Below, piece after piece: positions 16,916 through 25,515 of a DNA stretch of 51,455 nucleotides. The stretch spans positions 1 to 51,455 of the forward strand of contig CACWVT010000007.1 in NCBI GenBank assembly GCA_902764345.1, given 5' to 3'. Source of the stretch: an uncultured Ruminobacter sp. GTDB taxonomy: Bacteria; Pseudomonadota; Gammaproteobacteria; Enterobacterales; Succinivibrionaceae. The first letter of the stretch is position 1; the number at the start of each line of letters is the position of its first letter. Below the pieces are notes generated by a model. It searched no databases. It was not told where the DNA came from and saw only the letters and a program-made list of their open reading frames with translations. A program made the position numbers and the translations under genes.

Positions 16916-18976
16916 ATGCGTAAGATCTTAAATATTGCGGCAGTAGCGGTAAACACTACGCCTCTTGATACGGACAATAACATTGAATTAATCTATCAGG
17001 CCTACAGTGAGGCCGTAAAGGGCGGGGCCGATGTGGTTCTCACTCCGGAGCTTGCGGTCACGGGATACGGAATGGAGGACATGTTCTACGTATCCGAAAT
17101 CATGCACGAGGTACCTTCACTTGTTGTTTCACTGGCCTCAAGATTGCGTGAAAACACTTATCTTGCCGTAGGATTTCCTTATCTCGTGGATGGCGGCCAG
17201 CTTTATAACGCCGTGGCTCTGCTTACGAAGGACAGGGTGCTCGGTATCGTGTTTAAGCAGCATCTTGCACGCAGCGGTATTCATTACGAACCTAGGTGGT
17301 TCAATCCGTGGCAGGCCGGTTCCAGAGTTGAGCTGGATTTTGCCGGACAGAAGGTTCCTGCCGGTGACATCGTGATCGTTGTCGACGGTGTCCGTATCGG
17401 TTTTGAAATCTGTGAGGATTCCTGGGTGGCCGATCGTCCTGGTCGTTCCCTTTATCTGCGCAATACCGACATCATTCTTAATCCGAGCGCTTCCCATTTC
17501 GCAATCGGCAAGCAGCAGGAGCGTTCACATTTCATTATTGAGGGCTCAAGAACCTTCGGTACCGTGTATGTGTATGCAAATCTTCTCGGATGTGAGTCAG
17601 GCAGGGCCGTTTATGACGGAGACTGCATGATTGCCTCCGGAGGCAGGCTTGTGGCCGTGAGTGAAAGGTTAAGCTTTACTCCGTACAGAATTCTTCATGC
17701 CTCCTGCGACCTGCGCGTAAACCGCAATTTAAGGGCGCTTTCAGGCATGCTTCTCAACGTGGCTGACGCCTACTCCGACGGAGTGGTGTTCACTGACTGT
17801 GTTTTCGGGCCGGAAAACGATGCAACACCTGTTTCCGGTGCCGTATATCTTGCTCCGGAAAATGAGGAGGAGGCGGTTACCAGAACGGTGGCTCTCGGCC
17901 TCTGGGACTGGATGCGTAAGACCCATACCGGCGGTTTTGCACTGAGCTTAAGCGGCGGAGCCGACTCAGCACTGTGCGCCGCCATGGTCTACTATGCCAT
18001 GGCGGAGGGACTTAATGCCAACGGTTACGAAAATTTCATGAAAACCATGGCCGGCTGCGGTCTCCGCTTTGAGGACAAACCGGAGAACATGTCACATGAG
18101 GATTATCTCAGAACCGTGATTATGCCGAAGGTGCTGGTTACCCTGTACCAGGGCTCCCAGTATTCAGGCGACGTAACCTTCAATGCCGCAAAGGGGCTTG
18201 CCTGTGAAATCGGAGCCTCCCATAACCACTGGTCAATTGCGGAACTCGTAAAGGAATACATAAGGCTTGCCGACAGTCTGACACCTGATAATCCTATGAC
18301 CTGGGAAAAGGATGACCTGGCACTGCAGAATATTCAGGCGCGCGTACGTTCACCGGGTATATGGCTGCTTGCCAACCGCACAAACAAGCTTCTCATTGCC
18401 ACCTCAAATCTTTCAGAAGCCTCTGTGGGATACTGTACCATGGACGGCGATACTTCCGGCGTGATTTCACCTATTGGCGGTATCAGTAAGTCAAGAGTGC
18501 TGAAAATCAACCGCTACATAATGGAACAGGGACTGTCTGTTCAGGACAACCGTCTTTATGCGGCGGACAGACTCAGACTTGCTTCTATGAGTGCCATTGT
18601 TGCTCAGGCTCCGACTGCCGAACTGCGTCCGGTGGAGCAGACTGACGAAAGCGATCTGATGCCGTATCCGCTTCTTGATGAGATTCGTTCTCTGACTCAG
18701 AACGGTAATCTTACTCCGAAGGAAGTGTTTATCGAGCTCTGCAGAAGCCGATTTGCCGAAAGCATGAGCCGACAGAGCATTCTGAATTCAGTCCGCAGGT
18801 ATTACAGGCTTTATACCCGTAACCAGTGGAAGAGGGAAAGAATAGCTGCCTCATTCCACATTGAGAGGGACAGTGCCGATCCTAAGACATTCAGACGCTT
18901 CCCGATACTTTCATCAGCCCTTTCCAGGGAAATGGCCGCACTTAACGCCTATGCGTCAGGTCTCGGTCTTGAGTAA
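16916..18976 (+). CDS. nadE: Glutamine-dependent NAD+ synthetase
   Basis: 686 residues, the long two-domain form. It makes NAD+ from deamido-NAD+, ATP and glutamine. The N-terminal nitrilase-type glutaminase has the triad Glu45 (LTPELAVTG), Lys114 (FKQHLARS) and Cys166 (FEICEDSW). The C-terminal synthetase has the PP-loop SGGADS at 346-351 and the NLSEASVGYCTMDGD region. The ribosome site is poor. It is followed by a small palindromic hairpin and then an unrelated lipoprotein gene. A terminator-like hairpin in its leader may regulate it. Confidence 0.97.
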   Translation: MRKILNIAAVAVNTTPLDTDNNIELIYQAYSEAVKGGADVVLTPELAVTGYGMEDMFYVSEIMHEVPSLVVSLASRLRENTYLAVGFPYLVDGGQLYNAVALLTKDRVLGIVFKQHLARSGIHYEPRWFNPWQAGSRVELDFAGQKVPAGDIVIVVDGVRIGFEICEDSWVADRPGRSLYLRNTDIILNPSASHFAIGKQQERSHFIIEGSRTFGTVYVYANLLGCESGRAVYDGDCMIASGGRLVAVSERLSFTPYRILHASCDLRVNRNLRALSGMLLNVADAYSDGVVFTDCVFGPENDATPVSGAVYLAPENEEEAVTRTVALGLWDWMRKTHTGGFALSLSGGADSALCAAMVYYAMAEGLNANGYENFMKTMAGCGLRFEDKPENMSHEDYLRTVIMPKVLVTLYQGSQYSGDVTFNAAKGLACEIGASHNHWSIAELVKEYIRLADSLTPDNPMTWEKDDLALQNIQARVRSPGIWLLANRTNKLLIATSNLSEASVGYCTMDGDTSGVISPIGGISKSRVLKINRYIMEQGLSVQDNRLYAADRLRLASMSAIVAQAPTAELRPVEQTDESDLMPYPLLDEIRSLTQNGNLTPKEVFIELCRSRFAESMSRQSILNSVRRYYRLYTRNQWKRERIAASFHIERDSADPKTFRRFPILSSALSREMAALNAYASGLGLE

Positions 18977-18983
18977 AATAGTT

Positions 18984-19012
18984 GTCGGAGACGGAATATT
19001 CCGTTTCCCGAC
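18984..19012 (+). other. Palindromic hairpin after nadE
   Basis: GTCGG...CCGAC encloses the perfect palindrome ACGGAATATTCCGT (18991-19004). There is no T-run, so it is probably not a full terminator. It may protect the nadE mRNA end. Confidence 0.4.
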
Positions 19013-19079
19013 CTGAAGCTGCCGGACACTTAGGTAAATCGGTATTTGTTTTATGGATAACTAATCCGGAGGATTTAGG

Positions 19080-19940
19080 ATGACAGACTCTAAATTCAGA
19101 AAATCACGTTCCGTTTTTTCCGGAATGGCGTCATGTCTTGTGGCGGCCTCATTGACCGTGCTTACCGCAGGATGCAGTCTGGTGGCACTCGGAATTGCCG
19201 GGTCTCTGGGTAATCCTGACATGAAAAAGATTGATAATGCCAGGAATGTCGGGTATGCCGTGAGCTTCAGACTTAGGGAAGGTGCGGAAGATGTTTCCAC
19301 CGAAGGTGATGCCGTACTGACGAAGAAGTCGGCGAACGGTACTTCATTTACGATGCTCACCACGGGGGAATACATCATTCTTGATATTGTCAGGAAGAAA
19401 GGCGGAAGTGTCTCCCGTAAAATGAGGGTGGTTGAGTATCCCGCCAGATCACTCTATGCGCTGGAGCTCAGTGTTCCTGCGGAAAAGAATACCCATAAGC
19501 GATATGCATACGCCTTCCCTGATGAAAGTACTCTGAGCCGTGCCATCGGATTTGCTGATTTTCACAGCGTGAAGGGGCTTTCCGGATATCTGCTTTCCGT
19601 AAAGGATGCCGACTGTACCAGACCGTCAAACGAGAACTATAAGGAGCTGGAGCTTCTTACCTCCTGCAAGGGAAGTGACTTCCGCTACGCTGTCGATGAG
19701 TTCGCCAACTTCGACAACGGTTTTATTTTCCCGAAATATTTTACCTATCGCGGGCCGGCATCCCAATCCCATGGTTTTGAGATTGAGGGCGTGAAGAACG
19801 TAAATGCCGCCAAGGTAAAATCATCCAATAAACTCCTGTCCGAGCTGGACAGGGATTTCAGACAGAAGCTCAACCGCGGGCTTGCGAAGGAAGCTGACGC
19901 ATCTGACGTTGAGTTCATCAGAAAGCTTGCCGGTGACTAG
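19080..19940 (+). CDS. Putative lipoprotein of unknown function
   Basis: 286 residues with a signal peptide ending in the lipobox LTAGC (Cys at about residue 32), so it is predicted to be lipid-anchored and periplasmic. I do not recognise the family. The mature part is mixed alpha/beta with a Cys pair near residues 180 and 200 (DADCTRPS, TSCKGSDF) that could form a disulfide. The C-terminus is a charged helix. An excellent ribosome site (CGGAGG) precedes ATG. It lies 103 bases after nadE in the same direction and converges on a membrane protein gene across a bidirectional terminator. Confidence 0.8.
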   Translation: MTDSKFRKSRSVFSGMASCLVAASLTVLTAGCSLVALGIAGSLGNPDMKKIDNARNVGYAVSFRLREGAEDVSTEGDAVLTKKSANGTSFTMLTTGEYIILDIVRKKGGSVSRKMRVVEYPARSLYALELSVPAEKNTHKRYAYAFPDESTLSRAIGFADFHSVKGLSGYLLSVKDADCTRPSNENYKELELLTSCKGSDFRYAVDEFANFDNGFIFPKYFTYRGPASQSHGFEIEGVKNVNAAKVKSSNKLLSELDRDFRQKLNRGLAKEADASDVEFIRKLAGD

Positions 19941-19999
19941 TCAATAAAGTACGCATGCCGTATGTTACGGCTTCTATACTGCTTTTGTAACATTCATAA

Positions 20000-20034
20000 A
20001 AAATCCCGCACTCTAGTGCTGAACGCGGGATTTT
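20000..20034. terminator. Bidirectional terminator between convergent genes
   Basis: AAAATCCCGC (20000-20009) and GCGGGATTTT (20025-20034) are exact inverted repeats with A- and T-runs on the outer sides. They lie between the stop codons of the genes ending at 19940 and 20061. Confidence 0.88.
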
Positions 20035-20060
20035 GGTATGGCATCTGCCGGTTTCGGAGC

Positions 20061-22151
20061 TTAGTCCTCCGGTTCAGGATCCTTCTCGTCAGCGGTAACT
20101 GACTCGGCATCAATAATTGCGTTGTTTACCGGTCTGCCTTTTTTGACGCTCTTGTTTCCGTTTTCAAGAGGCATGTTAAGGGAAGCGGCCATGCTTTCGG
20201 TGATTGTGGCTCTGCAGGCGTAAAGCATGGACAGGAGATGCTTCAGAAGTCGGTCTTCGATGGCTCCTTCTCCTTCTTCATCCTGATCCTGCACGTTGTT
20301 GCCGTCATTTTCCGTCTTGGTTCCGAACAGCTGATCCTCAATGTTCTGCATTGACTTTGATGAAGCATTGTTAAACCATTCGGAATCAGGATCGTCAAAG
20401 TCCTTGATAAGAACAGACTCGGTGCTAGGCATGTTAATCTGCTGTCTCAGGTCGCCCTTAAGATAGATGTTTTTGCCGGTGCCGGTGTCCAGTTCATAGA
20501 GAAGCTCAGGATCGATGTTCTGACCGAGTTTAAGCTGCTTGACGCCTTCTTCATTCTGCAGTTTGTTGTCCTCGAGAACCCTGTCGATGGAATCTCTGGT
20601 TGAAACGAGTATTTCTTCAGCGAACTTTGCAATGTCCTTGCGCATGTTGTTAAGGGAATTGTCAAGATTCCTTATTTTCAGCGTGCTTATGAAGGACTGC
20701 TTCAGCTGTGTTTCTCCGGCGGTAAACGGATACTGCTTGTTTCGTGCCTTATACCATGTGACAAACTGTTCTGCGGAATCGTTAAGTTCCTCAAAATGCT
20801 TGTCTATTTCGGTTGAGGCTGTTGTCATAAGCTGGTGAAGTTCCTTCAGCCCGTTGTTTTTTATGGACTGAATTTCCTTAAGGGTGCCAAGCTTGTATTT
20901 GACACCGCCGATAAGTTCGGCCTCAATCTTCACCTGTCCCGCGGCACTCAATCTGGCCATTTCCAGATACTGCTGGTAGCGAGGGTATCCGAATACGTAT
21001 AACGCAACCATGAATACGGTCATGAACAGAGGAAGCATAATGGTCTTCCAGTTGCGGACAAGGAAACATTTTCTCTGTTTTACCCATTCCTGCTTGGAGT
21101 TTATCATTTTGAATTCGTCCCACGGCATGGTAAGCATGCCGAGCATCATGGCGACATGTGCACTGAACACGGCCATCGGCATGCCGATGAGCAGGGCTTT
21201 CATAAGTCCGTACCATGTGGCGTTTGTGAGACTGTAAAGTGTCAGGTCAATAAGCGCAACAGTGTAATTCAGTCCCTGAATGAGAATTACGAACAGATTG
21301 TTGTGGTAATCAGCGTTAAAGCTACCGAAGATTATGTCGTTTGCCTCTTTGAGGGATATGGAAGGTTCATACAGGAAATAACCTGAGGCGAATCCTGCCA
21401 GACCGCAGATGAGCGCAACGGCGAAGCGTCGGTTGAATCTGAAGAAGCTGATTTTGCTGTCAGCCTTCATAAGCCTGCTGCATCCCGGAACATTAAATAC
21501 GGTATTAAGCAGGGCAAACAGGATGAATGACTGCAGGAAGATCAGTCCTCCGTTTTTGGCATGTGCTACCAGAATGTAGAACAGGATAGCTCCTGACAGC
21601 AGAAACATGAAAAGTGACGAAAGGTTCTTTCGCGTTGAATAAATGAGTCTGTCAGTAAATGAATGCGGACTGTAGTCGTTTTTTATTTCATTGTTTCTGT
21701 ACACCCGGTAGTATCTGATGTAGAAGAAACGCGGAACGGCACCGAAAATGAAAATTATGAAGAAGGAAAAGGTGCATCTCGCGGAAACATCGGAAATGAA
21801 ACCGGTAATTCCCCAGGAAAGCATTATGGCAATAATGAGCAGACCGTATCTCAGCAGGAGACCGTAGAATGATTCCTCAAGGTAAATCTGTTCATAGGAT
21901 CTGGTAAAGAAGTTGAGAAGGGCACTGTCTCCGGAGAAAGAACGGGAATAAAGAGAATGTTCCTCGCCGCCGAGAGACGCATCCTCGTTTATGATGTTCA
22001 GCGGTGTGGTTTGGTTTTCAGCATTTTTTTCTGAGCCTGCGGAAGCAGGCTCGTTTTCCGGATTCTGACTGATTTTCACGGTTTCTTCAGCTGCAGTGCC
22101 GTTTTCGGACGCGATGTCGTCCTGACTGTTGTCTGTTGGTTTATTATACAT
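20061..22151 (-). CDS. Large multi-pass membrane protein of unknown function
   Basis: 696 residues, family not recognised. An acidic, Asn/Glu-rich N-terminus (1-85) is followed by about eight membrane segments (roughly residues 90 to 385). Next comes a soluble region of some 310 residues with coiled-coil character (EAELIGGVKYKLGTLKEIQS and the following Glu/Lys-rich helices). The end is very acidic (DQDEEGEGAIED and PEPED). The topology suggests an inner-membrane scaffold or sensor with a large cytoplasmic or periplasmic tail. It has its own promoter and is insulated by terminators on both sides from the lipoprotein genes upstream. Confidence 0.85.
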   Translation of the reverse strand: MYNKPTDNSQDDIASENGTAAEETVKISQNPENEPASAGSEKNAENQTTPLNIINEDASLGGEEHSLYSRSFSGDSALLNFFTRSYEQIYLEESFYGLLLRYGLLIIAIMLSWGITGFISDVSARCTFSFFIIFIFGAVPRFFYIRYYRVYRNNEIKNDYSPHSFTDRLIYSTRKNLSSLFMFLLSGAILFYILVAHAKNGGLIFLQSFILFALLNTVFNVPGCSRLMKADSKISFFRFNRRFAVALICGLAGFASGYFLYEPSISLKEANDIIFGSFNADYHNNLFVILIQGLNYTVALIDLTLYSLTNATWYGLMKALLIGMPMAVFSAHVAMMLGMLTMPWDEFKMINSKQEWVKQRKCFLVRNWKTIMLPLFMTVFMVALYVFGYPRYQQYLEMARLSAAGQVKIEAELIGGVKYKLGTLKEIQSIKNNGLKELHQLMTTASTEIDKHFEELNDSAEQFVTWYKARNKQYPFTAGETQLKQSFISTLKIRNLDNSLNNMRKDIAKFAEEILVSTRDSIDRVLEDNKLQNEEGVKQLKLGQNIDPELLYELDTGTGKNIYLKGDLRQQINMPSTESVLIKDFDDPDSEWFNNASSKSMQNIEDQLFGTKTENDGNNVQDQDEEGEGAIEDRLLKHLLSMLYACRATITESMAASLNMPLENGNKSVKKGRPVNNAIIDAESVTADEKDPEPED

Positions 22152-22258
22152 GGCAGAACTCTGGGTATCTGATTTCTGGTTTAGCTGTTTATCGCGGATG
22201 TCAGGACTCTGTGACCCTGTATGAACGCAGTAAACAGAATGTTAATCACTTGAGGTGT

Positions 22259-22287
22259 ATTTTATACTTATTGCGGACTTTTTACAA
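22259..22287 (-). promoter_or_regulatory. Promoter of the large membrane protein gene
   Basis: On the minus strand, TTGTAA (22282-22287), a 17-base spacer and TAAAAT (22259-22264) lie about 108 bases upstream of the ATG at 22151. Confidence 0.55.
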
Positions 22288-22411
22288 AAAAAGGATGGTT
22301 TTTACTGTTCAAAATACGAGGAAGGTTATACCTTATGTACGGTTAAAAAGGCATTCCGGAGAAAACACCATTCATTATGCGGAAACGGGGGGCGTGCCGG
22401 TAAAAGGCAAA

Positions 22412-22449
22412 AAAAATCCGGTCGTATCAGCGTGCATGACCGGATTTTT
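22412..22449 (-). terminator. Terminator of the lipoprotein operon
   Basis: AAAAATCCGGTC and GACCGGATTTTT are exact inverted repeats. On the minus strand the second arm runs into TTTTTTTGCC. It ends the 25174-22503 operon, 54 bases after its last gene. Confidence 0.87.
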
Positions 22450-22502
22450 GCAATTAAGACATTCCGTTTCCGTTATAACTCAGAGGGAAATGTTGTCATC
22501 AT

Positions 22503-23501
22503 TTACTTGAGCAGAGTTTCGAGTTTGTTCTTTTCCTCTTCGTAAAGTTTAACTGCCGCAACAATCTTTTCCCTGCGTTCTGAGATGTCCTTCAGCTTTC
22601 TAGCATTGACGCTCTTGTCCCAGTCCGTAGCCTTGCGAAGATAAAGCAACCGGTTGGAGTTCTTTACTCTTGTGAAACTTTCGGTAACGTCAATGGCTCC
22701 GTAGGCGTTCTCATGAGAAAAAGCTTTCTGACAGTCGGTGCGGCAGGAAATGATTTCCTGTCTCTCTTCTCCCGGTTTTAACGGAGTGAGGAAAGGATAC
22801 TGGATGTTTTTAACACTATAGTACGGAACATCCCTTCCTTCGCCCTTGATTTCAATGGTCATGCTGATGTTCGTGAATGACAGCAGGTCGGTCTTGTTGC
22901 TGAACGTAAGGGAAATGGATTTCGGATCATCCGGTATTTTATCCAGTTTCACGTTTAACTGTCCGAGTTTGCTGTTTACATAGTCCTGATAAATCAGATC
23001 ATCCAGATCGTAGCTGCGTGCCGGAAAATTATTTGCAATCTTTTCGGCTGCCTTTTGCAGCTTTTCAGTTGCATCAAGAATTTCCTCTGCCTTCTTACCA
23101 TCATTGATTTTCTGAGTAACGTCACCGATATTTTCCATGTTGCGTCTGAGATCGCCCTTGGCTGCATTGATGAGTTCGTCATCGCTCATGTTGCCCATGG
23201 TTTTGTTTATGAAAGACGTGAATTCTTCGTTAGGTCCGAAAAAGGCCATTAGTTTCTTTACGTCATCATTGTGAGCCTTTTCTGAGGTAAGCATGGCGGC
23301 CTTGATTTTGGAAATCGTTCTAGCGTTGATTTCTTTGTTTTCTGACTCCTTAAGCTTTTTTTCAAAAGCCTTGTATTCGCTTTCGATCTGCTTAAGTTCC
23401 CGTTCTGCTTCTTCTTTGTTACTGTCTGCAAAAGCAGGAATAGTTAGTCCGGACAGAAGAGCTGATATTGTCAGTGAAAGACCAAAATTTCTGATATTCA
23501 T
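22503..23501 (-). CDS. Secreted coiled-coil protein of unknown function
   Basis: 332 residues with a clear signal peptide (LTISALLSGLTIPAFADSNK, cleavage after AFA). Residues 27-170 are rich in Lys/Glu and helical, likely coiled coil. The region from about 195 to 255 is beta-rich and reads SISLTFSNKTDLLSFTNISM, then PLKPGEERQEIISC. It resembles a stretch in the adjacent 301-residue lipoprotein (see findings). A close Cys pair, CRTDC, follows. The start ATG overlaps the previous stop by one base (TAATG), so translation is coupled. The family is not recognised; periplasmic location is inferred. Confidence 0.82.
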   Translation of the reverse strand: MNIRNFGLSLTISALLSGLTIPAFADSNKEEAERELKQIESEYKAFEKKLKESENKEINARTISKIKAAMLTSEKAHNDDVKKLMAFFGPNEEFTSFINKTMGNMSDDELINAAKGDLRRNMENIGDVTQKINDGKKAEEILDATEKLQKAAEKIANNFPARSYDLDDLIYQDYVNSKLGQLNVKLDKIPDDPKSISLTFSNKTDLLSFTNISMTIEIKGEGRDVPYYSVKNIQYPFLTPLKPGEERQEIISCRTDCQKAFSHENAYGAIDVTESFTRVKNSNRLLYLRKATDWDKSVNARKLKDISERREKIVAAVKLYEEEKNKLETLLK

Positions 23502-24406
23502 TATTTCTGCTCCTCATTAATTGAAATGCCACTAAGTACTTCTGCCTTTTTAATGGCTTCAGCAGATAATTTTCCGGTGGCTTCACCGATAACTGCACAT
23601 GCTTCTTTTTTGCCGGCCAGTTCTTCGTAGTAGGCGGTTCTTTCCTTAACAAAATCCTCATAGTCCGGAAGATCCCAGATTACATACGGATCATGGTATT
23701 TATTATAGACGTTGATGCCGTATGTGCTGCCGTCAGCTTCATAGAAGGTTAACGAGCTGAGATGGCATTCATAACCTTCTTTCATTTTCCTTGCTGCATA
23801 TGATTCAACTTCCAGTGTGGATGTTTCCCCCGGAGCAATACCGCCGGATATTTTGGTTTCACCTGCGTAGTTGTCGTCAACGGACAGGGAGAAACTGCTG
23901 AGGGACTGAGTGTTGCCGTTCTTTATGGTAACCAGCAGGGATTGGGCTTTGTTAGGATTGAGTACACAGGAAAAATCGATATTGCTGAAGAGCTCTGCAT
24001 CCTTTTGGGCTTTCTGGCGTCTTTCTATTTCGAGCTGATTAACGTTTTCCTGAGGTTCCTGTGTTTCGCATCCGGTTTTGACGTTATCGGACAGCATGTG
24101 CATCTGAAAATTGATATGCTTCGAATTGAACTGACTGCTGATATAGTCTTTCTTCCAGTCATCCCTAATGATTTTCATGATTTCGGAAGCTTTTCTTCCG
24201 TCTATGATCCTGTTCTGAGAATCGGTGCCTTTGTACCATGACAGGAAGGCTATCTTGTCCTCACTGTCATAGCTTTTCACCACGTCAACAAGACTTTTAT
24301 TCTGTTCTTCCTTATTGCCGCTGAGGTCAAGAGTCGGATCCCCGCATCCTGTGAGAAAAAGCGGCAGGCATGCGCCGAACGCAGGTAATAATTTACTGAT
24401 GTTCAC
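23501..24406 (-). CDS. Putative lipoprotein of unknown function
   Basis: 301 residues starting at GTG 24406, with AAGGAAAAAA just upstream. The lipobox is LTGCG (Cys about residue 21). The middle of the protein is helical and charged. Residues about 155-205 (LVTIKNGNTQSLSSFSLSVD then GGIAPGETSTLEV) look like a small beta-sandwich and resemble part of the next gene's product. The C-terminal 80 residues are helical. Function unknown; the position between two other secreted proteins suggests a shared envelope complex. Confidence 0.8.
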   Translation of the reverse strand: MNISKLLPAFGACLPLFLTGCGDPTLDLSGNKEEQNKSLVDVVKSYDSEDKIAFLSWYKGTDSQNRIIDGRKASEIMKIIRDDWKKDYISSQFNSKHINFQMHMLSDNVKTGCETQEPQENVNQLEIERRQKAQKDAELFSNIDFSCVLNPNKAQSLLVTIKNGNTQSLSSFSLSVDDNYAGETKISGGIAPGETSTLEVESYAARKMKEGYECHLSSLTFYEADGSTYGINVYNKYHDPYVIWDLPDYEDFVKERTAYYEELAGKKEACAVIGEATGKLSAEAIKKAEVLSGISINEEQK

Positions 24407-24466
24407 GTTTTTTCCTTTGTCGTTTTATAATCTGTTCTAACCTGTTGTGTTAAAGTTTGCCGGACA

Positions 24467-25174
24467 TCAGAGACTGATGTTTCTGCGGACTGCAGTTTTT
24501 GGCTGTTCAGCAGTTGAGGCGGGGGCCGGTACTGCCGGAGTTGCGGTTGTTTCGGTTTTTACAGTTTTCTGTACCGTTCCTGCAGTGACGGTTCCTGCTG
24601 ATGCGGCTTCCGACTTCTTTTTTACGTTTGCGGCTTTAGCCAGAGCAAGACGTCTTTTTCTTTCTTCATCAGCTTTTTTCTGTTTTTCGGCAAGGAGCTG
24701 TTTCTGTTTTTTATCCTTGATGAGAGCTTTTACGTCCTCATTGAGTTTTTTCCAGTCCTCAACGGCGTATTTCTGCTTTTCTGATTCAAGAATATCCTCA
24801 CATCCCTTTTGAGTAAAACAAGTGTATTCGGCTACGTCTTGCAGAACTCCGTTAGGTGTGTATGCAAAAATGTTAAGCTCAAAATATGCGTTATCGTGGC
24901 TGAGTAAAGGACTGAAACTGAATGTGTATACGCCAAGTCTGTGAATGTAGTCTGATGTATTGATTTCCGGCAGATTTGAGATCGCCTCCTTCATTTCGTC
25001 CTCATTTACGGCCTTGAATGTTTCCCAAGGCTCCCCGAGCTTTGATTTTACAGTAGCTTCGGTGTCGTGATTCAGACTGAACTGATGAACTTCCTCAGTT
25101 GAAAGATGTGTACCTGCGCATCCGGAGATAATGACGGATGAAGCCAGGGCACACAGCAGTGATGTTTTTTTCAT
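24467..25174 (-). CDS. Putative BamE/SmpA-like lipoprotein with charged tail
   Basis: 235 residues, first gene of the operon. The lipobox is ISGCAG (Cys about residue 19). Residues 30-125 have the arrangement of SmpA/OmlA (BamE-like) lipoproteins: HDTEATVKSKLGEPWETF, then strands ending in AYFELNIFAYTPNGVLQDVA. This fold match is tentative. The rest is a Lys/Glu-rich helix (about 130-185) and an Ala/Thr/Pro-rich low-complexity tail, which could span the periplasm or bind the cell wall. It is separated from the next gene by 60 bases. Confidence 0.78.
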   Translation of the reverse strand: MKKTSLLCALASSVIISGCAGTHLSTEEVHQFSLNHDTEATVKSKLGEPWETFKAVNEDEMKEAISNLPEINTSDYIHRLGVYTFSFSPLLSHDNAYFELNIFAYTPNGVLQDVAEYTCFTQKGCEDILESEKQKYAVEDWKKLNEDVKALIKDKKQKQLLAEKQKKADEERKRRLALAKAANVKKKSEAASAGTVTAGTVQKTVKTETTATPAVPAPASTAEQPKTAVRRNISL

Positions 25175-25246
25175 GTTGTTATCCCGATTGAAAAATCAAT
25201 GTGTTAATCATAATTTCTAAATTGTTGGCCATATCATGGCCGTAAT

Positions 25247-25276
25247 ATTGTATATTAAATGTGTTTTATTTGTTAA
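25247..25276 (-). promoter_or_regulatory. Candidate promoter of the lipoprotein operon
   Basis: On the minus strand, TTAACA (25271-25276) and TACAAT (25247-25252) are 18 bases apart, about 70 bases upstream of the first gene's ATG. The surrounding sequence is AT-rich. Confidence 0.5.
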
Positions 25277-25448
25277 TATTTTGGCATCAAAAACAAATAA
25301 ATTTTTATCTGTTAAAACATGAAACGTTTTCATATTAAGTAAGTGAAGTCATACGCTGCAGGTAAATATGCCTTCAGTACCGTTAATCCGGAAAAATCAT
25401 TTCAATTCAGCGGAATTTACCTTGTTTTATCCGGCATTTTGCAATGCG

Positions 25449-25480
25449 TTGATACAGGTGCGTTATCGTTATGGTACAAT
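25449..25480 (+). promoter_or_regulatory. Candidate kdsD promoter
   Basis: An extended -10 (TGG + TACAAT, 25475-25480) lies 35 bases before the ATG. A TTGATA at 25449-25454 is 20 bases upstream of the -10, a long spacer that the extended -10 may compensate. Confidence 0.4.
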
Positions 25481-25515
25481 CAGAACAGGATTTTTATACT
25501 GAGTAGGGAATTCGG

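Noticed and set aside
22136-22510. 124-codon frame in the gap between the membrane protein and the lipoprotein operon
   Set aside because: It contains the operon's terminator and the other gene's promoter, and has no ribosome site.
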